DNA from: Tachypleus tridentatus | Lineage: Eukaryota; Arthropoda; Merostomata; Xiphosura; Limulidae | NCBI RefSeq assembly: GCF_004210375.1 | Contig: NC_134834.1 | Location: 150,321,009-150,385,008 of the forward strand | Reading direction: 5' to 3' | Length of the DNA stretch: 64,000 nt | Shown: positions 12,886 to 24,890 of the stretch, piece after piece | How the letters are laid out: every line of letters starts with the position of its first letter | Position numbering within the stretch: position 1 is the first letter of the stretch | Notes under the pieces: model-generated | The model's database searches: none | What the model was told of the DNA's origin: nothing | What the model saw: the letters and a program-made list of their open reading frames with translations, nothing else | Made by a program: the position numbers and the translations under genes

Positions 12886-13293
12886 TTGCGTTGAGGAATA
12901 ATTCATGAGCGTTTTTTCAAGTTAAATAAATATATTCATAAATGAAACGCTTTCGCAAAATATTTCATGTCATTTGGTAGATAATTTTTTGCTCTAATAG
13001 ATGGTGTGTTTGATTTTCATATGTCTTTAATTTTTGCTTTCATTTTCAGCTCATTAAATGGAATGTCAAATGGACAAAATCGAGCATTTTCGACACCATC
13101 TGCTTTTCGCATTTAATTTCTTGCAATTTCGTTTAAAACAATGCATACTATATACCTAGGTATTACATGAAATAAAGTATCATAATAAATGTTTTGGGTG
13201 TAATGTGTTCATGCATTGAAGTATTGTATAGTCTTGCATGTAATGCTTGAATGAAATTATTTAAAAACGCTCACGAATTATTCCTCAACCTAA
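12886..13293 (+). mobile_element. Mariner-derived MITE, 408 bp
   Basis: Terminal inverted repeats: left TTGCGTTGAGGAATAATTC, right (reverse complement) TTAGGTTGAGGAATAATTC, continuing with TGAGCGTTTT, flanked by TA on both sides (12884-12885 and 13294-13295). Inside, a short frame at about 13072 reads MDKIEHFRHHLLFAFN, like the N-terminus of a mariner transposase; the rest is deleted. Confidence 0.88.
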
Positions 13294-13330
13294 TACTTAA
13301 TAATAATCAAGCGATCCTAATAACTAACCT

Positions 13331-14239
13331 CTGTTTTTTGTTGTTTTGTTTTTATTTTTAAAGCAAGAAATGTTTCTTGTAGCTAAGCTACGTTTTACAA
13401 AAAGTGAATTAGTCCAATACTTGTGCTATATGTTAAATTTTATTTGAAAACGCAGATAGAATCAACTAATTGTTACAAACAGCAAAACTATTGTATCTTC
13501 AAGAATAAGCAGCGTTAGGGTTAAATCGTAAATCACAGAAATGAAAATTGTGTTGGAACGTTCAGTTCAGCACCACAACAATTAGGGCACTGTAGGAGGG
13601 GTCGTCGATACATTAACATTACTGACACAGTGACTTGAGTCAGATGTTCCTTATTTTAGAAGTAAATTTCAGATAATCCCTAAAATCGCGCACTAGTCGT
13701 GTCACAAAAGAATAAAGGCAAAGAATGTTATACAAAGCACACAAAGCCAGAAACGGGAAAATATTAAAATTTTAATGCAAAATCCTATCGAGCAGCAAGC
13801 TGGTGAGTGTATTTACGTTAGCACAAAGCCCTCGGCGCTAAATTGAAGTCTGCACTTTAACTAACGTTAGCACTTGATCATCACTTCTTCCACCGGCTGT
13901 TGCAACGCGAGTAGACAGTGACAAGTTGAATGCCTCTGACAGTCCACCTGTATCTCGAGCGTGTGATGGTTGAGGTTGGTATTAGACATTCTTTTTTATA
14001 ACTAAAAACCAAGAAAAAAAGATTTTTATTACATCTTATATCTGTCAAACCATCTCGAGCGATGGAATCTCTTCCGCTTCCTCACGTATATATGTTGTAA
14101 AAATACGGCTTGTATTACAGCTGTGAAACTACACCGTGACAAAACAAATTTTTAACAAATCTCTATCACTCGAGCCATTTCGAGTCATTTCATTTGTCCT
14201 GTTATTTTTTTCTTTTTTATACATATACTGTATTCTGCT
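13331..14239. other. Unassigned; GC-elevated patch near 13790-13980
   Basis: No repeat family or open frame recognised. The patch holds CTCGGCGCTAAATTG, GGCTGTTGCAACGCGAGTAG and several donor-like GTGAGT and GTGGAC sites. It could be a noncoding exon or promoter of an unseen gene. Confidence 0.3.
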
Positions 14240-14355
14240 AGTACAGCAGTAAATCTACGGATTTGCAACGCTAAAATCAGGGGTTCGATTCCCCTCGGTG
14301 AACTTAGCAGATAGCCTTATGTTGCTTTGCTATAAGAAAATACACACACATACAG
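14240..14355 (+). repeat. Short tRNA-derived SINE with CA tail
   Basis: GGGGTTCGATTCCCCTCGGT is a good B box; then AGCAGATAGCCT, TTGCTTTGCTATAAGAAAA and an ACACACA tail. Confidence 0.75.
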
Positions 14356-14653
14356 CTACTGATTCTTGAGAAAAAATAGGTGGTTCGTTGGGAATAATAA
14401 TTACAGTTCCCATTTCTAGAAAATGATGAATCGTAATTTTTATTTTATTTTTTTTATTTGACATATGTTTTATTAATTTCAGTGTAAGGTAATATCAGTT
14501 GACGTTGAGTGTTTTTGATAAAGCAGTAAGCCTCTAAGGAATTAGCAGGTAACAGTTACTTAAATAATTAAGTCCAGTCCATACTGAAACTACTACATAC
14601 CCCCAACCATAGTTAGGTAGCGTTATAATCAGATATACGGGAATATAGATTGA

Positions 14654-14934
14654 TTTGTTTGTTTGTTTGTTTTGGAATTTCGCACAAAGCTACTCGAGGG
14701 CTATCTGTGCTAGCCGTCCCTAATTTAGCAGTGTAAGACTAGAGGGAAGGCAGCTAGTCATCACCACCCACCGCCAACTCTTGGGCTACTCTTTTACCAA
14801 CGAATAGTGGGATTGACCGTCACATTATACACCCCCACGGCTGGGAGGGCGAGCATGTTTAGCGCGACGGGGGCGCGAACCCGCGACCCTCGGATTACGA
14901 GTCGCACGCCTTACGCGCTAGGCCATGCCGGGCC
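14654..14934 (-). repeat. tRNA-derived SINE, full length, young
   Basis: Near-consensus copy flanked by a perfect 12-bp target-site duplication, AATATAGATTGA, at 14642-14653 and 14935-14946. GTTTGTTTGTTTGTTT at its left end is the retroposition tail read in reverse. Confidence 0.95.
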
Positions 14935-14946
14935 AATATAGATTGA

Positions 14947-17640
14947 AGGTCAAAAGAAAAAGGCCAATTTGGCGTGAGTACAAGAAATATAAATCATCAA
15001 AATAAAGACAAAAAACCGGAAGATGAGAGAGAGAACGAACAAACCGAGGGAAAGGCAAAAAAAGAAAGTACTGTGCTATCAGTAAGAAACAAAACCTATT
15101 TCTAAATCTACTTTATTGATTACCAGCAAATACAGAAATATGCTGTATATGTCCACTAGTATCAGTAACCTCCTGTGGTACAATAAGTATTTTAAATGTT
15201 TAAATTTAAAAAAAAAAAAACTGAAAGCAAATTTTGTAGTAGTGCATTTCGTAGAGACACACATTCATATTTATTTCAAACTAAAAATATCTGCTTCTAT
15301 TTTCAACACAGTTAAATGTGTTAAGATCACAGTTTACGATGCAAAACAAATATTATATCTGTCACAAATAAAACATTTTCATCTCTAAAAAACGAATCAC
15401 GACCTGAAGATACAAAAAACGATTAAAAATATTTTTATTAGGTAAAAACACATATTCCCAATCTTCACAAAAACGTAATGAATAACACATAAACAATGCA
15501 ATATAAATTTCCATACGAAATTTTTCTTCATACCAAAAATAACATTAGGCTATATTATATCACACAAATTTGTTGACAAGGGCTCTTCAGAATCCTTGTA
15601 TTGAACTACTGATTAAGAATATGACAAAAATTACATGCATAGAAGAGAATATAAATAGACGAATAATTCGAATAAGTTCTCTTAATTAAAAGAATCAAAC
15701 ACCTAGTCTTAGAGTGTAGAATTATATTTTATTCATTTATTTCCTCTAATTAACACTTCTGTTTGATTTTACAATGTTCCCGAGCAATGTAGTATCGCTA
15801 CTAATACTACAGAATGTAAGGGTTTTGTTTAGAATTTCTCGAAAAGCTACTCAAGGGTCAACTGCCTTAACACTTTATTATTTAACTAGCGCAACAATTC
15901 AACACCTTTCACCAACGTCACATCACAACGCCTCCACGGCTGTAAGGGCAAGCATGTTCCAAACGCCAGAACCATCAGGCCACAAGAATGTAACAGGTTG
16001 TTTCCATCATTCAATTCTATCCACCTGATGGTACCAATTAAACCTAGCGAAACGTAGTGTTCAAAAGCTAGACAGGTTTAAAAAGAAGAAAAAAATCTTT
16101 TACCTCTCAATAAAACTTTAATGTCTCTTTTACACGTTGTTCTGTCATTAAACAAAAACTTTACCTTAGTTTGTATTAAACTATTAAAAAGTATGTTTAA
16201 TAGTAAATAACTAGGTCAGAAGACAAGTAAAGGAAATTAGGTAAATAGCAGATAACTATGTCAGAAGACAAGTAAAGGAAGGTATGTAAACAATAAATAA
16301 TCTCCTTAAGACAAACCATTTTCCCATAATCTCTATTACACACATCTGTTCTTACTTTCTCAAATTTTTCTTACGTTTGGTTGTGCAGTGCTCAAGATTT
16401 TCACATTTTTTGCAATCATAATTACCATCACAGTTAAGGAATTGTGTTACAATGTTTCAAGTTACACTGGAGTTAACTCTCTTTGTTAACCTAAAGATGG
16501 CCTAAGAAGGTCAAAACGTTGTTCTGTACTTTGTTTTTAATTAAAGTGCTAATACCCATATCAGTCATCTTGAGAATACAACTTTTGTGAATGCTTAATA
16601 ATTAATAGATTAGTTCGGATGCCAACTATAGGAGCCGTCTAGTACACTTCGTGTCAATAAATCTTTGGATGCAATAATTATACGTGAACATATATAATGT
16701 GAATCGAATTATCCAAACATAAAAAAATTTTCTAGACAGTTATTTTATCAAGCTCTGTATAGCTATGAAATATATTTCTCATTTAGTACCAGTTCTCTAC
16801 AAGTAACCAGGATGATAAAAGTTACACTGAAGCCACAATAACCAAATTACAAATGGTATATGGACCCCACATACTCCTCATACATATTATTTTTAAACTA
16901 TTTGTGTATCAATGTTCTCGTGAGTGTTCGACCTTGTTGATTACACAGATTTTAATGCTGTAAGAATCGAACAACTTAGAAACAAAAATACCATTAATAT
17001 TGTAACTAATTCTATTTATTACCGCTAAAAGTCCGTATGCGTTTTACATAGAAAAGAGGCGTCATCAATTGACATGTTTTGTCAGTTATTTTTCTGTTGT
17101 TTATTTTTTCATTTCACGAGTAACGTAAGAGATAAAAACGTTGAAATTACTAAACAAGATAGCTAATAAAGAGACAGTCAAATATACATGTCGATTATTT
17201 GAGAAAAGAGGAAGAGAAAAAAATTCAAATTTGGGTGGAACTTTATAAGTTGGGCTTAGCTACCGCTTACGTCAGATGTTACATTTTCTTTTTAGGCCTA
17301 TATGAAAATGATCAAAGTTAAGAGCCATTAGTGTTACAATAACACACCGCATTAAAAGAAACTTGAATCAATTTTAAACCTTAAGAATCCATTGGGAGCA
17401 AAATGTATCAAAGTATCTTAAACAATGATATTTCTAAGCTATCGTTTAAAACTAAGTAGTACTAATACAAGAAATCAAACTCTGGTAGTATCACTTCGTC
17501 AATTTCCCACAACATCCCTGTAATATGGTCGACACGTAATAACTCGGTTTCTTCTGCAATCTTATGCTCTTAGTAAAATTAACGCCCTCTGTAAATTATT
17601 TTTTCTTTGTGAAAAAGTATACAATAGCTTACCTGTGCTT
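14947..17640. other. No gene seen; degraded SINE and element end
   Basis: AT-rich. A degraded main-family SINE lies at 15826-15985 (AAAGCTACTCAAGG, ACGGCTGTAAGGGCAAGCAT). A 50-bp duplication (TCAGAAGACAAGTAAAGGAA) lies at 16200-16300. Open frames at 15079-15388 are low-complexity. Confidence 0.5.
16490..16580 (+). repeat. Dispersed element end (copy 2), hammerhead-like core
   Basis: CTAAAGATGGCCTAAGAAGG then TCAAAACGTTG and GTGCTAATACCCATATCAG. Aligns with 7405-7505. Confidence 0.5.
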
Positions 17641-17644
17641 TTCC

Positions 17645-17760
17645 AAAGTGGTGAATCGATCCCGATGGGTCGGCGGTAATTTTACTCTAAAATTCGGGTT
17701 CAATTTCCCGCAGTGGGCAAAAGCACAGTGAGCCCACGTTGTCTTTGCTCTAAAATAAAA
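17645..17760 (+). repeat. Short tRNA-derived SINE
   Basis: GATGGGTCGGCGGTAA (A-box region), CGGGTTCAATTTCCCGCAGT (B box), then GGGCAAAAGCACAGTGAGCC. Related to the next copy. Confidence 0.6.
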
Positions 17761-17847
17761 TTATAATGATGAAAAATTCACCGGGGTACATATAATCGAA
17801 TAACATATTCACTGATATTTCACAAAGCTTTAAAACGGTCAAGTCCC

Positions 17848-17960
17848 CGGTGGCTCAGCGGTATGTCTGCGGACTAACACCTCTAAAAACCAGAATTCGA
17901 TACCCGTGGTGGGCATAGCACAGATCGCCCATTGTGTAGCTTTGTGCTTAATTCAACAAC
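17848..17960 (+). repeat. Short tRNA-derived SINE
   Basis: GGTGGCTCAGCGGTATGTCT (A box), GAATTCGATACCCGTGGTGG (B box), GGCATAGCACAGATCGCCCA and a GTGCTTAATTCAAC end. Confidence 0.7.
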
Positions 17961-18690
17961 TAAAACGTTCAATAAATGTATTTTATACAAAACATAGTAT
18001 TTTAGTTACACTGTCTAGGATCCTACGGTGAAAGATTTTATTAATAGACCCGAAAAGTTGTAATATTTTTGTTTTTTTGTAAGTTAAATTCAAAATTATT
18101 TGCATTTAATATATCATTTTTATTAATTTTCTAGTTAATTAAAAGAGACGCATCACAAAGCCGGTAGTAAAACAACTGTAATGAAATTCATTAATAATTT
18201 AGCACTTTTTTTTTTTGTATCATACAACTTGAAAAAACGACTTCAAAGTTATTGTCTCTGATATAAATACAACAAACACAAACACGTTCGTGGTTCTTCC
18301 CAGTACGGAATGTTTTTGAAAAAAGGCATGGTTAAAAGTGATGAAAGAGGTCACGAAAACGATCAGTATTGAGGTATTGATTTGTGAATATTAAAAGACT
18401 CTTAAACAGATATTATTCTAATTTTGTTTACTATACATATGTATATAAGTTCGACCAGTAAGTAAGAAGCATTCACTTTAGAAAGAATGCCATTTTATTA
18501 ATTAAACAAACGTGAAACAAAAAGTATACGATTATCATTTGTTTTTAGCTACTATATTTTATAGTGGCTCTCAGAGAGTTCAACAAAGGTTTCTAAGAAG
18601 ACAGACAACTAACCCAAGTGTATCCATTGTCAGAAAACTATACAAATCTGGATCCATAAAAAAATGACAATTTCGCAAAGAAAAGAAGGG
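17961..18690. other. No feature seen
   Basis: AT-rich sequence without a recognisable frame or repeat. Confidence 0.4.
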
Positions 18691-18699
18691 TCAAGCTAG

Positions 18700-19330
18700 T
18701 CTGAGACTATAGTGGGTATCTCTGAGTTTGTAATCGATGTTGGCCCGTGATGGCCAAACGTGTTAAGGCGTGCGACTCGCAACATGAGAGTCGTGGGTTC
18801 GCATCCCGGTCGCCCCAAACATGCTTGCCCTTTCAGCCGTGTGGGCGTTATAATGTGACGGTCAATCCCACTATTCGTTGGCAAAAGAGTAGCCCAAGAG
18901 TTGGCGGTGGGTGGTGATGACTAGTTGCCTTCCCTCTAGTCTTACACTGCTAAATTAGGGACGGCTAGCACAGATAGCCCTCGAGTAGCTTTGCGCGAAA
19001 TTAAAAAAACAAACAAACAAAAACGTAATCGATGTTGTGAAAAAGAAAGTGTTTATAAGATTGTAGCCCATTGTGTGGACAGGAAGGTGTATCTCTGTGA
19101 TAAGAGACCATGCTGTGGGCAAGAGTGTGTCTCTGAAATTGTAATCTATCCTCTGTACAAAAGGGTGTCTCTGAAACTGTAACCCATGTTATGGACAGGA
19201 GGGGGTGTCTCTGGAATAGCTGAAAATGCTTTCGACAGAAGAATGTCTTTGAGATTATTACTCATGTTGCGGACAGGAAGATGTCTCCGAGATCATTACC
19301 CATGCTGTGAAGATAATTTTTGGTGCGACT
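18700..19330. repeat. Degenerate tandem repeat of about 46 bp, interrupted by a SINE
   Basis: Units share GTGTCTCTGA.ATTGTAA.CCATG and TGTGGACAGGA. The first unit (about 18707) is split from the rest by the SINE at 18743-19024. Confidence 0.75.
18743..19024 (+). repeat. tRNA-derived SINE, full length, with target-site duplication
   Basis: tRNA-like head (GTGGGTTCGCATCCCGG B box), body and (A/C)-rich tail AAAAAACAAACAAACAAA. Flanking duplication GTAATCGATGTTG at 18730-18742 and 19025-19037. Confidence 0.94.
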
Positions 19331-19944
19331 GACGACACTTGTCTTTCAAGATCAGCGACTCTTTGATATGGGTCATGTTCTACACTTCTGACAAGAGGAA
19401 AAGTCTTATGTTTAGTTTTCTGTTTTTACATTTTAAAGAAATAGTTTTTTCCCAAAGTGACTGGTACTACAGTGTCATTCTTTTCACTATGAACAGCGGT
19501 GCACCAAGAGGCCTGACGTTTTTTTCACGACTTTAGCTTCCCTCCCATCAACTACCCAGGAGATCTCATTAAAATACAGTTAATTCCTAGGATCCTTTCG
19601 TTCATCGCATTCTCGTTTGTATCGCATGGTAACTCTTCTTCTGTTTCTTTTGGTGTTTCCAAATTCTGGCAGACATACGTTACCAAACTTAAGAACAGCA
19701 TTAATAACACAAAGATTAAAATTGAAGAACAGAAGTAATAATAATAATGTAAGAATCAAAAGTGACTAATAGTAATAACACAAAGTGTTGAATGGTATTA
19801 ACACGAAGTTGTAAACTGAAAAACAGTAACAATAATAATTACATAAGAACCTTGGATCCAAACTAAATAATAGCATTAATAACACAAGGATTAAAACTTA
19901 AACATGAAGCACATGATCTCGCGTTAACAAGGGTAACGAGAAAA
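19331..19944. other. No gene seen
   Basis: Contains a degenerate run with AATAACACAAAG and TTAAAA repeats at 19680-19900. The short frame at 19339-19536 shows no family feature. Confidence 0.4.
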
Positions 19945-20188
19945 GTTTTCACAAAGCCTATCTGCGATAATATTCTCTAATTCACCACTGAAACACTAGA
20001 GGGAAGGCAGATAGTCATCACCGCCCACCGCCAGCTCTTTAGCTACTCTTTTACTAACGAACAGTGGGAGTGGCTAAAAAATTATAATGCTTCCATGGCT
20101 GAAAAAGCTAGCGTGCTTAGTAAGACAAAGATTCGAGCCCGAGATTCTCAGATTGAGAGTCCTAACCACTCGGCCATGCTGGGTCCAC
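19945..20188 (-). repeat. tRNA-derived SINE, degraded
   Basis: CACTAGAGGGAAGGCAGATA, GTCATCACCGCCCACCGCCA and the tRNA-like end GGCCATGCTGGGTCC are kept. Confidence 0.88.
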
Positions 20189-20769
20189 ACGAAGAGGTTA
20201 GACATTTCAATTTATGGATAGATATGTAAAGGGCTACAAATACAAGAACACGATATTGAAATAAAATTCAAATAAATGCTTTAAATTTATTATAAGGAAC
20301 ATTATTTTATACATAAAAATTCTAAACACCTACATTTGTTATGGATACTTTTTGGGCGCGAAAACCGCTGACAATAAGACAAAAAGTGCCATTTTTGAGC
20401 AAATACTTCAAATTCGTTGTAACTTTATGAGCAAGAGAAGGAAACGTTCAGACTGCTCCCTGTTGGTGAATTATGAAGTTTTTACCACAGACTGTGCCAT
20501 TTTTCCTGAGCTTTTGAATATTGCTACTCTACCAAGACGATCGAATTCCGTTATATTTTTGTAAATAAATTTCAAGCGTACGGCTAGCCCTCGTTGTTCC
20601 AGCGTCTCAGGTTTCCTTCTTCGTGTAGAAGTTTTCAATCAATATAAATCACGTTGTTGTTTTGTCAGTCCTCTATAATCACAGTCTTATTTTCTTCATC
20701 TACCACTAGAGGGTGCTAAGTACAAGGCATTCAAAATCAAAATGTCTTTTGGTTCCAAGTTTGTTTGTG
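20189..20769. other. No gene seen
   Basis: A 70-residue frame at 20352-20564 has no recognised family and no splice context I would trust. Confidence 0.35.
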
Positions 20770-20907
20770 TACGTGTATATATATATATATGTGTTTCCTT
20801 ATAGCAAAGCCACATCGAGCTATCTGCTGAGTCCACCGAGTGAAATCGAACGCATGATTTTTGCGTTGTAAATCTGTAGATTTACCGCTGTATCACCGGG
20901 GGACATA
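20770..20907 (-). repeat. Short tRNA-derived SINE with TA/TG microsatellite tail
   Basis: Inverted copy: GTATATATATATATATGTG tail, CTTATAGCAAAGCCACATCG, CTGCTGAGTCCACCGAGTG, and ATTTACCGCTGTATCACCGG (A box reversed). Confidence 0.75.
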
Positions 20908-20999
20908 ATTTTGTTCTCACAGTTTTTGTAAAATAAATATATACCAAAAAGAAGAATATACGCCCACAAAAAATATAATTTGTATCAGTCAGTGTCAGT

Positions 21000-21260
21000 T
21001 GATTTTGGAAATTCGCACAAAACCAGCATAAGGTCTATTTGTTTCAGTCCTTCTTAATTTTGAATTGATGGAATATAAAAAAAAAGACAAAAAAAATCAA
21101 CAGAACTCACCGCCAACTCTTGGACTACTCTAATCGAATAGTGAGATTTTACTCTCACTATTGTATCGCTCCCATTATCGCAAAGTTCTGCGTGCGATTT
21201 TCGAAAACACAACTCGAGCCATGAATCCTTGGAGTTACAGCCCAGCCCGATAGCTCAGTA
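21000..21260 (-). repeat. tRNA-derived SINE, heavily degraded
   Basis: GGAAATTCGCACAAAACCAG, then CACCGCCAACTCTTGGACTA and CGAATAGTGAGATT. The order of the main SINE is kept with many changes. Confidence 0.6.
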
Positions 21261-21796
21261 GTTACATCGATAAAAGAGCTGTGATCTAATTTAAAAATGT
21301 TTATTTGTCCTCGAGCTGATTTCGGACTGTGTTTTTGAAGCAGCTGGTCCAGAAAAAATCTAAGAAAACCCGCAGAACCACCTGGATGAGCAACACTTAT
21401 ATGTTTCAACACAAACACCTGACGTCCCAATCTTCAACGTTTTATGGCCTTTCATCTTAAAATTTGGTTTGACTTGTTTGTAGCGCAAAGTTACACAACA
21501 GGGGATCTGCATTTTCTCCATCACAGGAAATCAAACCCTGTCGCTTAATGTTGTAAGATAGATAGCATTTATATACATAATATTTCTCTGTACAATTTTT
21601 CTTTTGAAAAAAAAATTTAATGAAAGTTAATTGTCATTAGATTTACTTATTTTCTCCCAAACTGTCATTGATAGAGAATGTTTGAAGACAAATAATACTA
21701 CTATTAAGTTAGTTAAAAATAAGTTAGACAATGTTGGCTTTTTAGGAAACACGACAATGTATATTGTTGGGGAAAAGAGCCAACAAGTAAAACTTT

Positions 21797-21963
21797 TTAT
21801 AATGTGACGGTCAATCCCACTATTCGTTGGTAAAAGAGTGGCGAAAAGTTGAGGGTGGGTAGGGATGACTAACTACCTTTACTCTAATCTTACACAGCTA
21901 AATTAGGGATGGCTTGTGCAGATAGCCCTCGTGTAGCTTTGCGTGAAATTCAAAACAAACAAA
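21797..21963 (+). repeat. tRNA-derived SINE, 5' truncated
   Basis: Starts at TATAATGTGACGGTCAATCC and runs to GCGTGAAATTCAAAACAAAC. Body and tail only. Confidence 0.88.
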
Positions 21964-22284
21964 CCTTTCCTCTTCATGTCTCTCTCCTTCTAGTTTCAGA
22001 TCCAGGTGGTGGTTACGTACGTTGTACCAAATTGACTACCAACACTTTCCCTACTGTCTAACTCTGTTAAAGTACCTTAAGTCTACCATCGTTTAATAGA
22101 TAAGGGTTTTTAAAATATATTACTTATATTGATGGCGACTGTAACTCAGCCACACGACGTAAATATAATTACTTGACTAACACTAAGACATACAACAATT
22201 GTTTAGATTCAGCATGATTACCACTATATTAATATGTACGTTCAACGAGATTTTCAATCATTAATATATATTTTCCAGTGGAAC

Positions 22285-22385
22285 GACGGTAGACAAATGG
22301 AGGTATAACGCTAAAACTCGGGTTCGATAATCGTGGTGGGCAGTGCAGATAGTAACTCGGCTTTGTTATAAAATTAAGCATTAAT
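22285..22385 (+). repeat. Short tRNA-derived SINE
   Basis: AACGCTAAAACTCGGGTTCG ATAATCGTGGTGGGCAG, then CTCGGCTTTGTTATAAAATT. Confidence 0.6.
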
Positions 22386-22491
22386 AATTTAATAATCACG
22401 ATTACTGCACATGATTATCAAACTATAAATGTACAAACTTAAGACAATTTTCACACATTTGATATTTACTAGAAGTGTTTCAACCCTGGCG

Positions 22492-22734
22492 TTTAAGGCA
22501 CTCGACTCGTAATCTGAGGGTTGTGGGTTCGAATCCCCGTCACACCAAACATGCTCGCCCTTTCAGCTGTGGGAGCGTAATATTTTGACGCGCAATCCCA
22601 CTATTCGTTGGTAAAAGAGTAGCCCAAGAGTTGGCGGTGGGTGGTGATGTCTAATTGCCTTCTCTCTAGTATTACACTGTTAAAGTAGAAATGGCTTACG
22701 CGGATAGCCATGCGCGAAATTAAAAAACAAACAA
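22492..22734 (+). repeat. tRNA-derived SINE with target-site duplication, head shortened
   Basis: GTGGGTTCGAATCCCCGTCA B box, full body, tail AAAAAACAAACAA. Flanked by TCAACCCTGGCG at 22480-22491 and 22735-22746. Confidence 0.92.
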
Positions 22735-22746
22735 TCAACCCTGGCG

Positions 22747-24019
22747 GTGGGTCAAGTGATCTCGTGGAAGTAAGATTAGAAGTTAACTCTAACATTTAAA
22801 TATTGAAAATATGTAAAGAATAATTATTCGTTTCCATACGATTTCCAAAACCCTATTCAAAAAAGGTTTTGAACGCTCTTGCATTCAATAATGAAAAATT
22901 CAAATATTTTGACCACATCATGATTGCAACATGGATATGACAAAGCGTAAAAATTACGAATTAATTAGCCCTTTAGGCCTGAACGGTAAATTTCATTCGA
23001 CTACAGCGCTACCTATCGTAAAGTATTGTACATAACATAGTAGTATTCCAATAAATTGAGGTTATTATTATTTTATTGACAGCTATGATTGGTGTGACTT
23101 GCCTTTTATTATCTTTTTTTATTTAATTTTTAAATATTGATTGAAGTTATTTCTTTGGGGTCTTTACCCCCATAACAATTAAAATAAGTACATATCACTA
23201 TCATTGTTAATTGTAATTCGTCTATCTCGTTTATTCGTCAAACCATATCCAATTTCACTTGTTTCCGTTTCCAGCCAGAATCATAAGTTCTTCACCTTAT
23301 TCTTAGAGACTATCGAAGTTTTAATGTCTCATTTAAATCACATGAAAACCATGAAATAATTCTATGCCAAGAATAGGCCGGACAAATATTTAGAAATAGA
23401 TTTACAGTAGTGTCTGCGATAAAATTAAATTTTAATATAAATTCTACTAAAATTACTTACACAGTCAGTGAGACCATATCTTAAGTATTTCTGTAATCAT
23501 AACAAAGCTAGTAGTGTTAACTGTTCCTAATTTTCGATTATTGACCAATGAGAAGACTGCTAGTCAGATACTATATACTATTGAATTAACTGTCACTCTT
23601 CTAACGCGCCAACAAATTAAAGTGCACAAAATTACTTCTCATAAAAGGTTGTTCAAATCATTGCCTTCGAAACCGGCTTCCGGGCTCTACCATAGCGCCC
23701 TTACCCAGCTCTGTTGGGAGTAATGACACGTGAAGGAATATAAGGTTCACGAGAATTATTTCGGGCAGCGTTATATTTTGGTCAGTTACCAAATACTTTA
23801 ATATTAGTACCTAAAAGCGTATTGATTTATTCTTGTTATAATGCAAGCTACTATTAATGTCAAATAGTTTACTAAAAAAAAAGAAAACCTTAGACTGGTT
23901 AAAAAATTCAATTTTTCGATTGAATATTTCATTATCGAACAATTAACAACTGATTCTATTCACCGTAAGAACCATATTAGAATGTAGTCATACTTTTAGT
24001 TTCTTTCTATATCTGCAGG
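22747..24019. other. No gene seen
   Basis: AT-rich. The short frame at 23514-23723 has no family feature. Confidence 0.4.
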
Positions 24020-24890
24020 TAAGATCATGGGTAACATACCAAGGATTGAATACAGATAATACTGTGCACAACATAGTATTTGGAAACAAATACTACAAAT
24101 AACATACCAAAGTTTGAACACAGATAATACTGGGGATAACATACCAAAGTTTGTATACAGATAATACTGGGGATAACATACCAAAGTTTGTATACAGATA
24201 ATACTATGGATAACATACCAAAGTTAGGATACATATAATACTATGGATAACATACCAAAGTTAGGATACATATAATACTGTAGTTAACATACCAAAGTTA
24301 GGATACATATAATACTGTAGTTAACATACCAAAGTTTTAATACAGATAATACTATGGGTAACATACTAAAGTTTGAACACAGATAATACTATGGATAACA
24401 TAAAACGTTTATATACATGTAATACTATGGATAACATTAAAAGTTTAAATACAGATAATAATATGGATAACATACCAAAGTTTGGACACAGATTATACTA
24501 TGAATAACATAAGAAGTTTAGAAACATATAATACTATGGATAATATTAAAAGTTTGAACACAGATAATACTATGGATAACATACCAGAGTTTGGATACAG
24601 AAAATACTGTGGATAACATATGAAGGTTTGAATACAAATAATACTATGGATAACATACCAGAGTTTGAATACAGATAATACTATGGATAACATACCAAAG
24701 TTTGAACACAGATAATACAATGAATAACATACCATGGTTTGAATACAGATATTACTGTGGATAACATACCAAAGTTTGGATACAGATAAGGTTGTGGGTT
24801 ACATACAAAGTTTTAACTACAGATATAGTTGTGGGTTACATATGAAGGTTTAGTTAAATATAAGATTGTGGGAACCTCCCCAAAGTTCAG
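24020..24890. repeat. 37-bp minisatellite, about 23 copies
   Basis: Unit ACATACCAAAGTTTG.ATAC, AGATAATACTATGGATA. Units start at 24101 and 24138. Minus-strand frames with FGMLSIVLSV repeats are by-products. Confidence 0.93.

Larger units (their letters stand above)
12108..13330. repeat. Minisatellite (41-46 bp half-units, 88-bp dimer) with two nested insertions
   Basis: Units read GGTTCTTTATAACAAACTAG, CG.TCCTAATCACTAAATCT. An 88-bp dimer is repeated almost exactly at 12479 and 12567. A SINE (12149-12422) and a mariner MITE (12886-13293) interrupt it; array sequence resumes on the far side of each. Confidence 0.9.

Noticed and set aside
18744-18830. Free-standing tRNA gene
   Set aside because: It is the head of a SINE with body, tail and target duplication; the same holds for the other tRNA-like segments.
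23996-24735. Several minus-strand frames with FGMLSIVLSV repeats that look like membrane segments
   Set aside because: Translation of the 37-bp minisatellite; adjacent units fall in different frames.
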